Of a DNA stretch of 64,000 bases, positions 1 to 11,727 are shown piece after piece. Origin of the DNA: Mesaphorura yosii (Eukaryota > Arthropoda > Collembola > Poduromorpha > Tullbergiidae); assembly GCA_009869945.1 (NCBI GenBank), contig WIXG01000035.1, forward strand, positions 1 through 64,000, written 5' to 3'. Under the pieces are notes generated by a model. That model saw only the letters and a program-made list of their open reading frames with translations. It ran no database searches and had not been told where the DNA came from. Every line of letters begins with the position of its first letter. Position 1 is the stretch's first letter. A program made the position numbers and the translations under genes.

Positions 1-288
1 CACCACCACTTCCAGAGCCGCTTCCACCACCACTTCCGGAACTGCTTCCACCACCACTTCCGGAACTGCTTCCACCACCACTTCCAGAGCCGCTTCCACC
101 ACCACTTCCAGAGCCGCTTCCACCACCACTTCCAGAGCTGCTTCCACCACCACCTCCAGAGCCGCTTCCACCACCACTTCCAGAGCTGCTTCCACCACCA
201 CCTCCAGAGCCGCTTCCACCACCACTTCCGGAACTGCTTCCACCACCACTTCCAGAGCTGCTTCCACCACCACTTCCGGAACTGCTGC
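1..288. repeat. 24-bp coding minisatellite, about 12 copies
   Basis: Twelve head-to-tail copies of a 24-bp unit fill positions 1-288 and presumably continue beyond the window. Read on the minus strand in the frame of the secreted protein gene, each unit encodes eight residues of Gly and Ser. Copies differ at a few positions (for example GCTCTGGA versus TTCCGGAA blocks), nearly all Gly/Ser-preserving, which suggests selection on composition with unequal crossing-over. Confidence 0.9.
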
Positions 289-1207
289 CTCCTGATGAGG
301 CGCCGCCACTTCCAGAACTGCTGCCACCTCCACCAGCTCCGCCTGAACTGCTGCCGTCGGCATCTGCTCCAGAAGATCCGCTGCTCGAACTTCCATCTAA
401 CCCCCCACTACCTTCACCTGCGGACCCGTTTCCACCTCCTCCAGCTGCCCCAGATCCAGCTCCGGCAGATCCACCTCCTCCCATCGAACCATCTGCATCG
501 CCGCCAGCCCCAGTAGACCCACCGCTTCCCATTGAACCATCTACACTACCGTCACCTCCAGCAGATCCGCCGCCTCCCATCGAACCACCTACACCACCGC
601 CAGATCCAGCGGATCCACCGGCTGAACTACCGCCACTTCCAGCAGATCCGCCGCCTCCCATCGAACCACCTACACCACCGCCAGCCCCAGCACCTGCAAG
701 CTCAATCATGGAATACGTACATTGGGAATGATAATTAAGGTGAAAATTACCTGCATCTACTTCCACATCAACGTAATCTTCAACGTTCTCTGAAAATTCT
801 AAATCTACTGCTGCTCCACTGCTGGCACTTCCGCCAATACTGACATCGGCACCTCCACCAATACCCATTGCGTCAGCTAGTTCGCCTGCAGTATTTCCAA
901 CCGCATCAAAAATCCCGGACGCCACATCTCCAGCAGCATCCAAGGCAGCTCCAACGGCTCCGCCAATCTGATCTGTAACGGCACTAGCAGCAGAGCCGAT
1001 TGCATCAACCGCAGCACCAGCAGCGGCTCCGATATCGACACCAGAGCCAAGATCCACTTCCACTCCAGCACTACCTCCACCTACACCGAGAGATGATCCC
1101 AAATCGGCGCCGGCTCCAATTCCAGAATCTAGCATTTGTGCCTTTGCGAAGGTGCAAAGGCCAACTGCGAGAAGGTGTAGAAGCACGGTGGAAATTATCG
1201 CCCGCAT
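1..1207 (-). CDS. Gly/Ser-rich secreted protein, 3' end cut by window edge
   Basis: Not a family I recognise. Two exons on the minus strand: 1207-751 (phase 1) and 693 down to the window edge; the 57-nt intron has GTAATT and TTGCAG ends. The start at 1207 gives a classical signal peptide of about 23 residues (hydrophobic LLHLLAVGL core, then a likely cut after AKA), so the product is probably secreted. The first exon is rich in Gly, Ala, Val and Asp and ends in an acidic stretch (EDYVDVEVD). The second exon becomes almost pure Gly/Ser with motifs such as GGSMGGGGSAG and finally a tandem SSSGSGGG unit of eight residues. The composition suggests an extracellular structural, cuticular, glue or silk-like protein, but that is inference from composition only. 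The stop codon lies outside the window. Confidence 0.75.
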   Translation of the reverse strand, partial: MRAIISTVLLHLLAVGLCTFAKAQMLDSGIGAGADLGSSLGVGGGSAGVEVDLGSGVDIGAAAGAAVDAIGSAASAVTDQIGGAVGAALDAAGDVASGIFDAVGNTAGELADAMGIGGGADVSIGGSASSGAAVDLEFSENVEDYVDVEVDAGNFHLNYHSQCTYSMIELAGAGAGGGVGGSMGGGGSAGSGGSSAGGSAGSGGGVGGSMGGGGSAGGDGSVDGSMGSGGSTGAGGDADGSMGGGGSAGAGSGAAGGGGNGSAGEGSGGLDGSSSSGSSGADADGSSSGGAGGGGSSSGSGGASSGGSSSGSGGGSSSGSGGGSSSGSGGGSGSGGGGGSSSGSGGGSGSGGGGGSSSGSGGGSGSGSGGGSGSGSGGGSSSGSGGGSSSGSGGGSGSGSGG

Positions 1208-1250
1208 TTTGACGCAATAATGATCCTGATCTCAGCCGGGCAGCCGACTG

Positions 1251-1285
1251 ACTGATTCTTCTCGGGTTCATTATTCAGTTATATG
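1251..1285 (-). promoter_or_regulatory. TATA box and TCAGT initiator of the Gly/Ser-rich gene
   Basis: On the minus strand an ATATAA element lies at about 1279-1285 and a TCAGT arthropod-type initiator at 1255-1251. The spacing of about 32 nt between TATA and the initiator A is canonical, and it implies a 5' UTR of about 45 nt before the ATG at 1207. Such TATA/Inr promoters are typical of strongly, tissue-specifically expressed secreted-protein genes. Confidence 0.6.
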
Positions 1286-3990
1286 AATCTGTTGTACAGG
1301 TCAACAGGCTTTGAGTCATTCATGTTTTCGAACTGCATGATCAAATTCATTAAAACCATTTCCGGTTGAACAAAATTTCGTTCACGTTGACTTGCTCGTT
1401 GAATTCATAATTCAAGAAGTTCATGATTAATTTTCAATTATCGTTTTTACACAAATTGTGCCGAAAAGGAAAGGAGTTACACGCGAAAGCCAAATGCCAA
1501 TAAAAGTTTGAAATTAGCAATACAATGCACGTGCAAAATCTACACGCGACAGGCGGAAATTACTGAAGTCATTTACGTGACACGATATATTAGAATTTCA
1601 AGTTTAAGTAGGTAAAGGAACTTATTCAACTCAATTTATAGCAAACTGTAATTTGGTTAAATTATGCACACGCGTATTCATCTATTCTGGTACGAAGCGG
1701 TAGGATGCAATCCATTATCTTCCAGCCAGCAAAATTGCAACTGCGTTAGACCTCCATGGAAAAATGAGCAGATCTCGAAATCAGCAGCGCTGATTGGTTT
1801 AACCTAACCTTTTGGTCAGAAAATGCATAATGAAATGTTGCGTGCATGAGTGCAAGTATGATCAGAACAATTGAGTGACAATTTTGGGCCGAGAAGGTTG
1901 AGGGAGGTCCGCGCATCATTATACTTACTTCATGTAGCTCAAACAATGTGTGGGTGCGTGTTCATGAACAATGCTCAGTTGACTGCTTTAAAATATAACA
2001 TACGCGAGTCCTTGGTCAATTTTCAACACTTAATACTGGAATTCGGATTAATATCTGAAAGATAGAAGGGATAGATTACAAATGGGCCTTTTGTAATGAG
2101 GAAGTTCTCGAGTAAGCGCGTCGGTTTCGTAGTGTGCCCGAATGGGTCTCACATGCTTTTGCATAAAGGCGTATGGATGTCTTGAATTATGGATCATTGT
2201 TCAATTTGCTAGGAAGTTGCTGAATTTGGTTCAAATCGCTTCAACAAAAACCTTGAAAAAATATTTGAACAAAGCGTGAGAATTGTGGCAGTATTTGTTT
2301 CTATATTAGTGGTGTCACTTTATGCGCCCGTGACACTTTTGGAGAAATCGCAACCAGTTTGTCGAAGCTTCAGCGACTGAAGGAAAAGTAGTGAAACCAA
2401 GTGCCAGATTAAGTCGGCTGCTTTGGAACCAAACTTTTGCGATTTTACACGCCGAGACCTGGAAAAATGAATCGATATTGCTTCGAGAATGATTACACGG
2501 TGTAGTAGACTAGACCCAGCTGAGCTTGTTTAGCAGACAGGCCGAGCCAGCGCTCACGTACGAGCGCTTGCCAGGCAACGACTTTCTACGCGGTTCTGAC
2601 TTTTAGTCTTCTAAAGAAGATCGTGATTCCACGAATATTTCGAATGAAATGAAACCGGTTCAAACCGCCGTGTCACAAGTTTGGGAGTATAAAATTTTAC
2701 CTTATAAGCCAAAGCGTGGAAAATTAAAAATTAGCGTATTCAGCGCTTCACATTCGGAAAAAAATATTTTGCGAATGACAGCTTCAGCGCGTGTTTTAAT
2801 TTGCCAGTGCTCAAAATTTCCTGAAAAAAGTTAGTAGTTTTATATTTCTTACTGCTTCTTTAATTTAATTTGAATTCTAGCCATCCTTTAATCCGTGCAC
2901 ACCGGGATTTGTTCTCTTCAGCATTTCGATGAGATGGCAGAGGATTCCGTTCCCAGCTGACATTTGAGAGCATTCCATAGTGCATATCATAGATATCATT
3001 TGCGGCGCACTCACCGTTGCAATCTGCCTTGCAATTAATAGAGTTCGTCAGAAGACCTCAACAGTCAAGTAAAGGGAGTACATGCTATGTCCGGGATTTT
3101 GAACACTTAAGGGATTTGCTGAAGAGGAGATTGATGGTGGGCACTTCCAGCAAAACTCCACTGATTCCGACGTGCGACGTGCCCGTTCTCTAGCTAATGT
3201 GTAAATATCAACGTACTGATAGAATAGAGAAAGCAGAGCGTGGGCTCCCAAGCCGCTGCATGGCCATGGTGAAAAGCGGAAAAAGCGCGTCGTAGGAAGT
3301 AGATGACTGAATTCAGTGAATCTCGTTTCAGTCGAGCTTTGGTGGCCGAAAGCCTCGCTTGTTCTTCATTACCGTACTGCAGCGATGTTCCTGAAAAACC
3401 TGCACACACTGTTCGTGCCCCTCAACATCAGTCCAGAACCTTTTTATTAACATCAAGTTTGGTCTTTGACCTTTCGCTTCGGTTATGAAGTTTTAATACA
3501 TCATCATTGCACTCATTGCATTGGCCCACTTTCTTGGAACCTGCAAACTCGTTTTCGTTTTCTAATTTAACAAAGGTTTTAGATCGCTTCTTCTTCGCTT
3601 GACAGTTTCACAAGTCTTCCCAAAGTTCTTTATCCTCGCAGCAAATAAGATCGCTATTACCTATAAATAGAACTGAAACTCTTTCTGTTGTTTCTCGTAG
3701 CAAATGATTTAAATATCTTACTCAAGTGGAGTATGACTGCATTCTTTGTCCAATCCTCGCTAGAACTTCACACGAGTGACACACATTGTACAATTACTCC
3801 ATAAAGAACACAGTACAATACTAAAAGTGACAAGGAACAGTAAGCACATAATCTTCCTGTTACAGTATTATTACGGCCACCTTCCTCTATGATCCTGCAG
3901 TACAAGAGTGATACTTTTACAATAAGTAGCCAAGTCTGCATTGTAACCTGTGATTAATGAATTAGTATCGTTCTCTGGAAAATAGGCATA
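1286..3990. other. Intergenic region between divergent genes
   Basis: About 2.7 kb between the promoter of the Gly/Ser-rich gene and the first codon of the SLC4 gene. Only short open frames with frequent stops are present on either strand; none has recognisable protein character. It must hold the SLC4 promoter and 5' UTR, but I could not place a convincing TATA or initiator for that gene. Confidence 0.5.
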
Positions 3991-6900
3991 ATGGATTCCG
4001 GTCTCGGGAGAAAGTAAGTTCATTGGCCACTATTTTTCAATTCATGCATTGCTTTTAGTTAAACTTCCACCTTTTGAGAAAGGTTGCTAAGATTCGCAGC
4101 AAGTTCGATATTTTTTATTGAATTCTACACAACGCTCACAACCACGCTGCAAGAATGAGGGCCACAAAAATTAAGTTCATACAATCAGCACCCGCGTTGG
4201 ATTCTTTGTTTACGTTACTTTTCGACCGTCCTTGCGCCAACACTTGCTCACGCGTGCAGTCTCGCGTAATGGTTCCAGACCAGATAGAATCGGGCACACG
4301 GGGCTCCAGCTACGTTCGCGTATGTACGTGTGATGATGTTCTATTCTGAGAACATCTTTGTACGGGCGAATGACGCAGACACGATGTGGGTAACAAAAGT
4401 CCCAAAAACCGAGGCTGTGCTCGTGCCACTCTGCTGTGGAATTCCTGCAACACATTTTTGAAACGTGCATTCGTGCCACGCGCTCGTGCATTCATTTTGT
4501 GCAGAAAGGTTGTGAATGCAGATTGCATAGTCAAATGATCTCTTTTTGCAAAATAAATACAAGCAATATTGTTAATTACTAACTGTTCCACTTGTGACAA
4601 AAGAGGTTCGCATAACTTCTGTTTGAAATTGCGAATTGGGATATGAATTTTGCATGGAAGAGGCCCAGAAAAGAACGAATATAGGTCAAGAGCAGCTTGC
4701 TGGTTCTTGCATGTGCAAGACAGCTTTTCTCAATCAATATATTCCCTTTCCATGCTTCCCAATCTAAACCTCGCAAATTCTGCCTCAATTTTTACAATAA
4801 TCTTTTTTGTGAGAAACTCATGACAGACATATTTTGTTTCAACATAAAACGTCATCGCCATGTTATTTCTGGTTCGACATTTAGAATGGAAAAACATACA
4901 GTTGCACCAAAATTAGACTCAGCATGAAGCATAGATTATGTGGCGAACATTGCGTGCGTGTCTTGAAGGAAAAGATGTGCGAATCCCCGTTCCAGTTCCA
5001 AAGGGAATATCGTTTATCAAGGCACGCAACACGTAAATTGACATACTTCGGATCTGTGGGTTTAATTTCCGCCCTGTCCTTTAACCGCAGCAAGTTTCGT
5101 TACGCTCTTCACGTATGATTACTGTATTTCCATTCCGTTATTTTCTTGTTCGTTGTCTCCTCTTGGACGACAAACGCACAAATTCTAATTCATTGCGGCC
5201 ATATTCAATGGAGTAATAGACGCTTGTCATGAAGCGCACACGCGAATAAATAATTGCGACTAATTATCAATAATAGGATGATATTGAAGAGCACTCCGAC
5301 TATAATTACGTGCCTAATGATTGTTTACTCTGTTCTATTTTTGACAGAGACACTCCTGACGGGTCGCAAGTATTCCAAAATGATCCCTCATCAATGGCAG
5401 ACAATATGGAGATCGAAGAGTACGATGCGTCGCCATCAGCCCGAGCAACTCCAATGGCGATGGAGGAAACCCCGGCCGACGGCGACAGAAGACAAATGAG
5501 ATCGTCTAGCAGCAGACACACCAGCGCTGAGTCTGACCGAGGTGGCCCTTCGCCAACTGAGAGGAAATGCATTACTTCATATCGACCAAGGCATTACAGT
5601 GAAGGTGAAGGCCAAGACGACTACATTGCTACGAAGAGGAGGTCCTCCTTCAAGAGCTTCTCCTTGGAACGAGACCAGGCAATCGATGTGAGACTTTTCG
5701 CATAGCTTATGCTCCTGTGCTGAAGAGCACAATTTTTGCACGAGTCATGAACAAAGTAGAGCAAACTTTCTAAATATAAATATATCTTCGCTTAGTAATA
5801 ATCTGGCTAAGCAATTTTTATTCTCAGGCAAAAAAGTGTCTTTGAAATTGGCTTGAACTGAGTGTGAAGTCTAAAAGTTAATCTAAAGCTAAAGTATAAT
5901 TGGCATTTGAACGACTTTTTCCGTTCTCGAGCCAAGATCCAATATGAAGCAAATGCTGCTTTATGGGTTCATGGTTTTCGCAGTGGCAGCGCATGAAGAA
6001 GCACTGTTAGTCATTTTTCATGTTAATTAATTTCATGACTTGAACCGCAGGCATACGGCTTTGTGCAACTGGATGTCTTGATAGGCGAGACTAGTGAGGA
6101 TAAAAAAGAATGGCGAGAAATTGCAAGATGGATCAAGTACGAAGAGGACTTGGAAGAAGGGTCGGATCGACTCGGAAAACCACACATTGCGCCACTCTCG
6201 TTTCATTATTTAGTCAAACTGAGCCACCTGATTGAGCGAAATTGTAAGACCGACGTACAGTTCCACTGCGAAATGAAATATAATGCTCTTGACTTTCACA
6301 ATTCTGCTAATTATAGCTGTACTCTTGCTTGACCTGGAAGAGACTGATATTTCTGGGATTACGAAGAGAATTGCTGAACATTTGCTGAATAAAGGACTTA
6401 TTCAGGCTCATGAGGTCGGCCCATTAATGAAGGATTTGCTGCTTCAGCACCGCCGAGTGGAGGAAACGGAGCGCAGCTGGTTTGGGTCGAAGTTTCCAGA
6501 CGTAAGCCCATATCTTCTCAATGCTCATTAACGAGACTTAAGACCATACCTTCATTAATGGAATTACAGGGCAATTATAGTGAAGGGCCGTATAGGAGAT
6601 CCTTAACCAATGCCAACGAAGCATCACTTTTCGCAGAACGTAGGCCAAGTATTGTGCCCAGGCGCGTGCTCCAAATGATGTCCTTCTCCTCATCACGTTC
6701 TCTGTCGCTACAAAATCGGTCTGGCTCGATAAATGAAGAAGGTCCCAATAATGTAAGGTTTCGCAGGCTTCGTTTGTCTTGCATCACTTAAATGACTTTC
6801 ACCTCCGATTGAATTTCAATTAGACGAATTTCGGAAGTCCAAGGAAAAGTGAAGCCGGTTCAATGTCGGACGAGAGCCTGAAATTCCTGCAACAACGTCG

Positions 6901-9900
6901 TCAAAGTATAAAACACTTCCCTCTCGGAGCTGAGACTACCATGATTATGGTCCGTGGCGAACACAAGCACAAGAAAGGAGCGTTTGTGTTCGTGCGATTA
7001 CCGGAAGCCACGCTGATGAGTGACATCACACAGGTAATAAGTTGATAGCACGCTCCTAAATTAGGATTGAGTTACACGGTTACACCGCATTTGTTGCCAT
7101 TACAGTTTCCAGTTGCAACACGAGTCTTGATAATATTGCTAGCTCCATGCGGGAAAGAAGATGATTTTGTAGAACTCGGGCGCTCGGTTGGAACCCTCAT
7201 GTCTAATAAGGTAAACTGCGACTGCGACGAACAGCAAAAATTACCTTCGCAGTGTTTGCCATGCATTTAAGCTTATGTATCATCACTAGAAATTCTACGA
7301 TATGGCAATTACGGCGTCCACAGCCAAGGACTTGGTGACTGGCATCAATAATTTCCTCGACGAGACAATAGTTTTACCACCTGGGGATTGGTACAACTCA
7401 AATTTCTACGACTTGTTTCCAATCCACGTCCTGCGAAATAAAAGCAATATGATACAAATGAGAAATTTGAGACATCTACAAAAGATTGGCCTCAAACAAG
7501 GTGGCGATTCCTTTGTGAACAAGGCGATTCTAGATGTTGTTCCAGAAATTGGTAATTGGACTTATACCTGCAAATATTAATGTGGTACGCTGTCTAATTG
7601 GAAGCTACAAATGCTACTTTGAAATAGAAATTCCATCAGGCCGTGAAATTCCGGGTCCTTTTGAGAGAACAGGAAAACCCTTTGGTGGTTTAATTAATGA
7701 CATCAAACGAAGATACCCGTATTACTGGGATGATATCAAAATGGGCTTGAATATGCAATCTGTAAGTACAGTAATTAGCTGATTAGCTATGACCGTAGAC
7801 GTATATCTAATTGCTAATTATATATTTGTTTGAAAGGTTGCTGCCTGCATTTTTCTCTATTTCGCATCTATTGCGCACAATATAACATTCGGAGGGATTC
7901 TCAGTTACGTAACGAGCACTCTAACCATAAAAGCTAGCGAATCTGTATGAATCGTTAAGAACCAGATACTTTCAACAGATGTAAAAACGCAAGGAAACAT
8001 TGGAGTGACTGAAACTGTGATGGCGGCCAGGTATTCTTACACTTCTGTAGTATGTCTCATTTTTCTGTTAAGAAATTTTCTAATTGCTATACTTAAATTT
8101 TTGCAGCGTCTCCGGTATGATCTTCGCTGCATTTTCTGGTCAGCCTCTTCTTTGCATTGCGCCAACTGGTCCGCTTCTGGTATTTGATGAAATCTTATAC
8201 AAGGTGAGCTTATTCTCGAGAATCTTTTAGTGTCATTAAATTTGGTCATCGGTTTGATATTCCGTTTCAGTTCCTGGAAAGATGGAACATTGAATTTCTT
8301 CCGGCTCGTGTGTGGATCAGCATTTGGGTCGTGCTAATATGCTTGGTGGTTCTCTTCTTTGAAGGCAGCCGATTCGTTCGATTTTTCACTCGATTTACAC
8401 AGGAAACTTTTGCGTGCTTAATTTCAATCATTTTCGTGTATGAAAGTTTCCAAAGTCTCGCGCACACGTACAAAGATCATCCACTTATTCCGGACAAAAA
8501 TTTCTCGACACCTGCATTGTAAGTGGCACATAATGATCATCTTTCTGTTACACATTGATTGACTTCTGTGATTCGCGTTTGACAGCTCTCTCTCTGAGGT
8601 GTCACATCCATTACGCAACGACTCGATTAAGGATCCAGAGTCTCCAAAGAACCAGCCAAACACAGCGTTACTGTATGCAAATTTGTACTTTACATTTAAA
8701 TGCATTTAATAAGTAACCGTAATATGTGTTCGCAGCTGCACCTTTCTAATGTTAGGGACGTTCTACATTGCGATTTCTCTAAAGCATTTTCGAACCAGCA
8801 TTCTTTTTGGAAACAGGGTACGCAATTATTTAAATCACTGAGGATTATTCGTCAGATTGACTGATATCTTTTGTCTGAACAGATTCGCAACTTCTTGAGC
8901 GATTTTGCTGTACCAATTTCAATTTTTCTGATGGTATCGGTCGATTACTGGGCTGGCGACGTCTTCACGGCAAAGATAATAGTGCCACCGGGATTTCAAC
9001 CAACACGCCCACATGAACGAGGTTGGCTCATTAGTCCGTTTGGAATAAAGGAGCCTTTCAACCCTTGGGTTCCACTGATAACGGTTCTGCCCGGAGTTCT
9101 TGTGTTTATTCTGGTCTTCATGACGGTCGAGATTTGCGAGTAAGTTCGATGGACTCCTCGTTTGAATGTGCCGACGCCTATACTGAACCTGTTATGAATG
9201 CAGGTTAATAATCGTAAAGAAACCCAAGGTGGACAAAGGGTGCGGATTTCATTTGGATCCACTCATACTCGCACTAAGCAATTTGGTCTTGGGTGGATTC
9301 TTGGGGACATGCTGGGTGTCGTGTGCCACTCTTAAGGCACTCGCTCATTTGTCAGCTCTAACCGTATACTCCAAGAATAATCCTCCTGGCGAAGAACCAA
9401 AGATAGTAATGGTGTTGGGTAAGCCTTGGCACTTGGTTTCATCTCGCCATCCCCGATGGCTCCGGTGTCCGTCTACTCTTGCATATGCTTGATTTACAGA
9501 ACAAAGGCTCTCAGCTTTCGTGATGAGCATTTTCTTAGGACTGTCCATGCTAATGGCACCGGCACTCCAAAACGTTTCGATGGCTGGTTTGTTCTCATAA
9601 CTTAAAACTACTATCATTGTTTCATTGTTTGAATGCTGCAAGATAAATGGTATTCTTTCTTAGTACTATTTGGGGTATTTCTGTACATGGGCATCTCGTC
9701 ATTGAATGGAAATCAACTTTTTGATCGAATTATTTTGTTTTTCATTCCCACTGATTCACATCCTCAAGTTGAATACGTTCGAAGGGTAAGCCATTAACTA
9801 GTTTATACTTGGATTCAATTTTTAGTGCTTTTATCTTGCGAAGGTACCAACATGGAAGATTCACATGTATACGCTAATTCAGATTGGACTTTTGGCTGTA

Positions 9901-10164
9901 CTTTGGGGAGTGAAATCTATTAAGCAGATTGCTCTTACATTCCCCTTCGTCTTAATGATGTTGATACCAATTCGTCTTAATTTAAATCGGATTTTTACCG
10001 AAAATGAATTGGATGCTGTAAGTTGAATGAATTCATATTGCCAATGGGAAAAATAACCGCAAATTTACGCATTGTTTTGTGTGTAGCTTGATGGCGACCC
10101 GAAAAGTTCAGCTGCAGTGGTGGAGGAGAGAAAAAATTCAACAGTGCAAGCGGAAAAAGTATAA
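3991..10164 (+). CDS. SLC4: SLC4-family anion exchanger (AE2/AE3-like Cl-/HCO3- exchanger)
   Basis: Plasma-membrane bicarbonate/chloride transporter of about 1080 residues. Exons: 3991-4013, 5348-5687, 6051-6243, 6317-6501, 6570-6752, 6824-7033, 7106-7210, 7290-7551, 7628-7761, 7837-(7908-7944), 7979-8030, 8107-8203, 8271-8518, 8586-8672, 8736-8817, 8883-9139, 9204-9418, 9500-9586, 9664-9785, 9844-10017, 10087-10164. The tiny first exon (MDSGLGRK) joins in phase across a 1.3-kb intron. The N-terminal cytosolic domain carries the family signature [13 protein letters not shown], then LPPGDW and [16 protein letters not shown]; the membrane domain (from about residue 545) has [27 protein letters not shown] and [10 protein letters not shown]. 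It matches AE proteins better than Na-bicarbonate cotransporters (DHPL, PNTALL, FHLD). The junction after the tenth exon lacks a phase-consistent canonical donor, and two functionally important AE residues are changed (see findings). Family assignment is firm; the transport mode is inferred. Confidence 0.93.
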
Positions 10165-11727
10165 GCTACAGTTTTAGGACCTATTTTCTGTAGTATTAAC
10201 AAAAATTATAACTGGACTTGAACCAGACTGATTTAGACTTGGCCTGATGCACTAGCAGTACAATAGCTCCGCGTAATTTGCTGTTCGTCACGAATGTTCT
10301 TCATGTTCCTTGTAATGCTGCTGTTATGTTGGCTTGAACATGGTATTACAATTATAATTAAGATGTTATTGTTTCTTCTTGTACTTTTACAAGAAAATGT
10401 AAGCGTTTATGCGTCGGGCGAAAATTGCTAAAGGTGCTAAACTATGCTGAGTTAAAATGAAGTTCCTGAGCGACGGAATCTAGGTTAGAATTTCCACTCC
10501 GGAAATTGTGATATGCGCCGAGCATTGTCGACCTTCAATTATCATTGTAACCGGAGACCTGCTCTATAAACTGTGCTCCATTCCATTTTCACACTGTAGT
10601 CACTCCTTGGAATCTCGTAATAATTGATGTAACATCTACGTATACTACTAAATTTTGGCTGGATCGTTGCTCTTGAAGGGGGACGACGTCGGTGACTCAT
10701 CAGTCTGAGCCCACATGAACTGTGATGATGGAATTTAATAGTACTCATAGGAAAAATCGTAATTTGAGGTACAATCTATTGTGAACGAAGGATACCATTC
10801 CTGATGTGATCTCAAAATTCTAATTTTATTCTTGCGCAAGAATAAAAATGCAATAGTTTGTTGTATAATGCTAAACTAATAGTAAAATTTAGTCTGAGAT
10901 TACGTCAATAGGCTCAACTATTTTGGAACCTTACTTACTGAGTTGACTGGCATATGCAAAAAATGCAAATGCAACCTCCAAATGTAACCTGAAACCTGTC
11001 AAAAACATATATGATATACTTTGTTTGAAAAATTATAAATTTTGAGGGCTCGCTTTCCTCCTTGTACCATGATACAATTTGGAATGATTCATTTGTCTTA
11101 CAATAGGAAGTGATGTTTGACGTATCATTTAATGAACAAGGCAAATAAACACATTTAGTCACAGACCAGAAAAGTTTAAACTTGTTGCAGACGTTTACTC
11201 CTAAAAATCTCGCCATAATACTTTCAGAAATTTCAGCAGTTCAGGAATTTCCAGAAATCAGAAATGGGAACGAAACTGTACGGTGAGTCTGACATATAAA
11301 AGAGCAGTGACATTCATCAGAAGCCACGCCACGCAAAATTCAAGTTGACGAACCGCAAACAAAAAAGAATGCACAAACACGCAAGCCAATTGTATATTTT
11401 AAAGCACGTTATCGTTTACTGACTTGTTGTTGACCATGTTTAATTGAGTGCTGATGATAAGAACAGGCGATTGAACTTGCAGCATGCCATTAAACAATTA
11501 CGCGGATTCATTATGCTGTGATTAAAGGCTTTACAATAAAACGTGTGCTCGCAATGGTATCGCTTGAGACGTAACTCTGATGAACCCTTTAATGGGTGTG
11601 TTAAACAGGAATATCAAGGTTTACAGGCGTAACTGCTGAAATTAGTTTTAGTTAATTTTCTGACTTGAGACCTTCTATCTGGATTTTGTATTGACGTGCG
11701 AGTTAAAAACACACCAAGTAAGTCGCC
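10165..11727. other. Intergenic, with possible MAN2C1 core promoter
   Basis: No credible ORF. A TATAAAAG box at 11295-11302 is followed 14-24 nt later by TCATCAG sequence that could serve as a weak initiator. If used for MAN2C1 it would imply a leader of about 400 nt before the ATG at 11728. The SLC4 3' UTR should occupy the left end; no perfect AATAAA was noted close to its stop. Confidence 0.4.
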
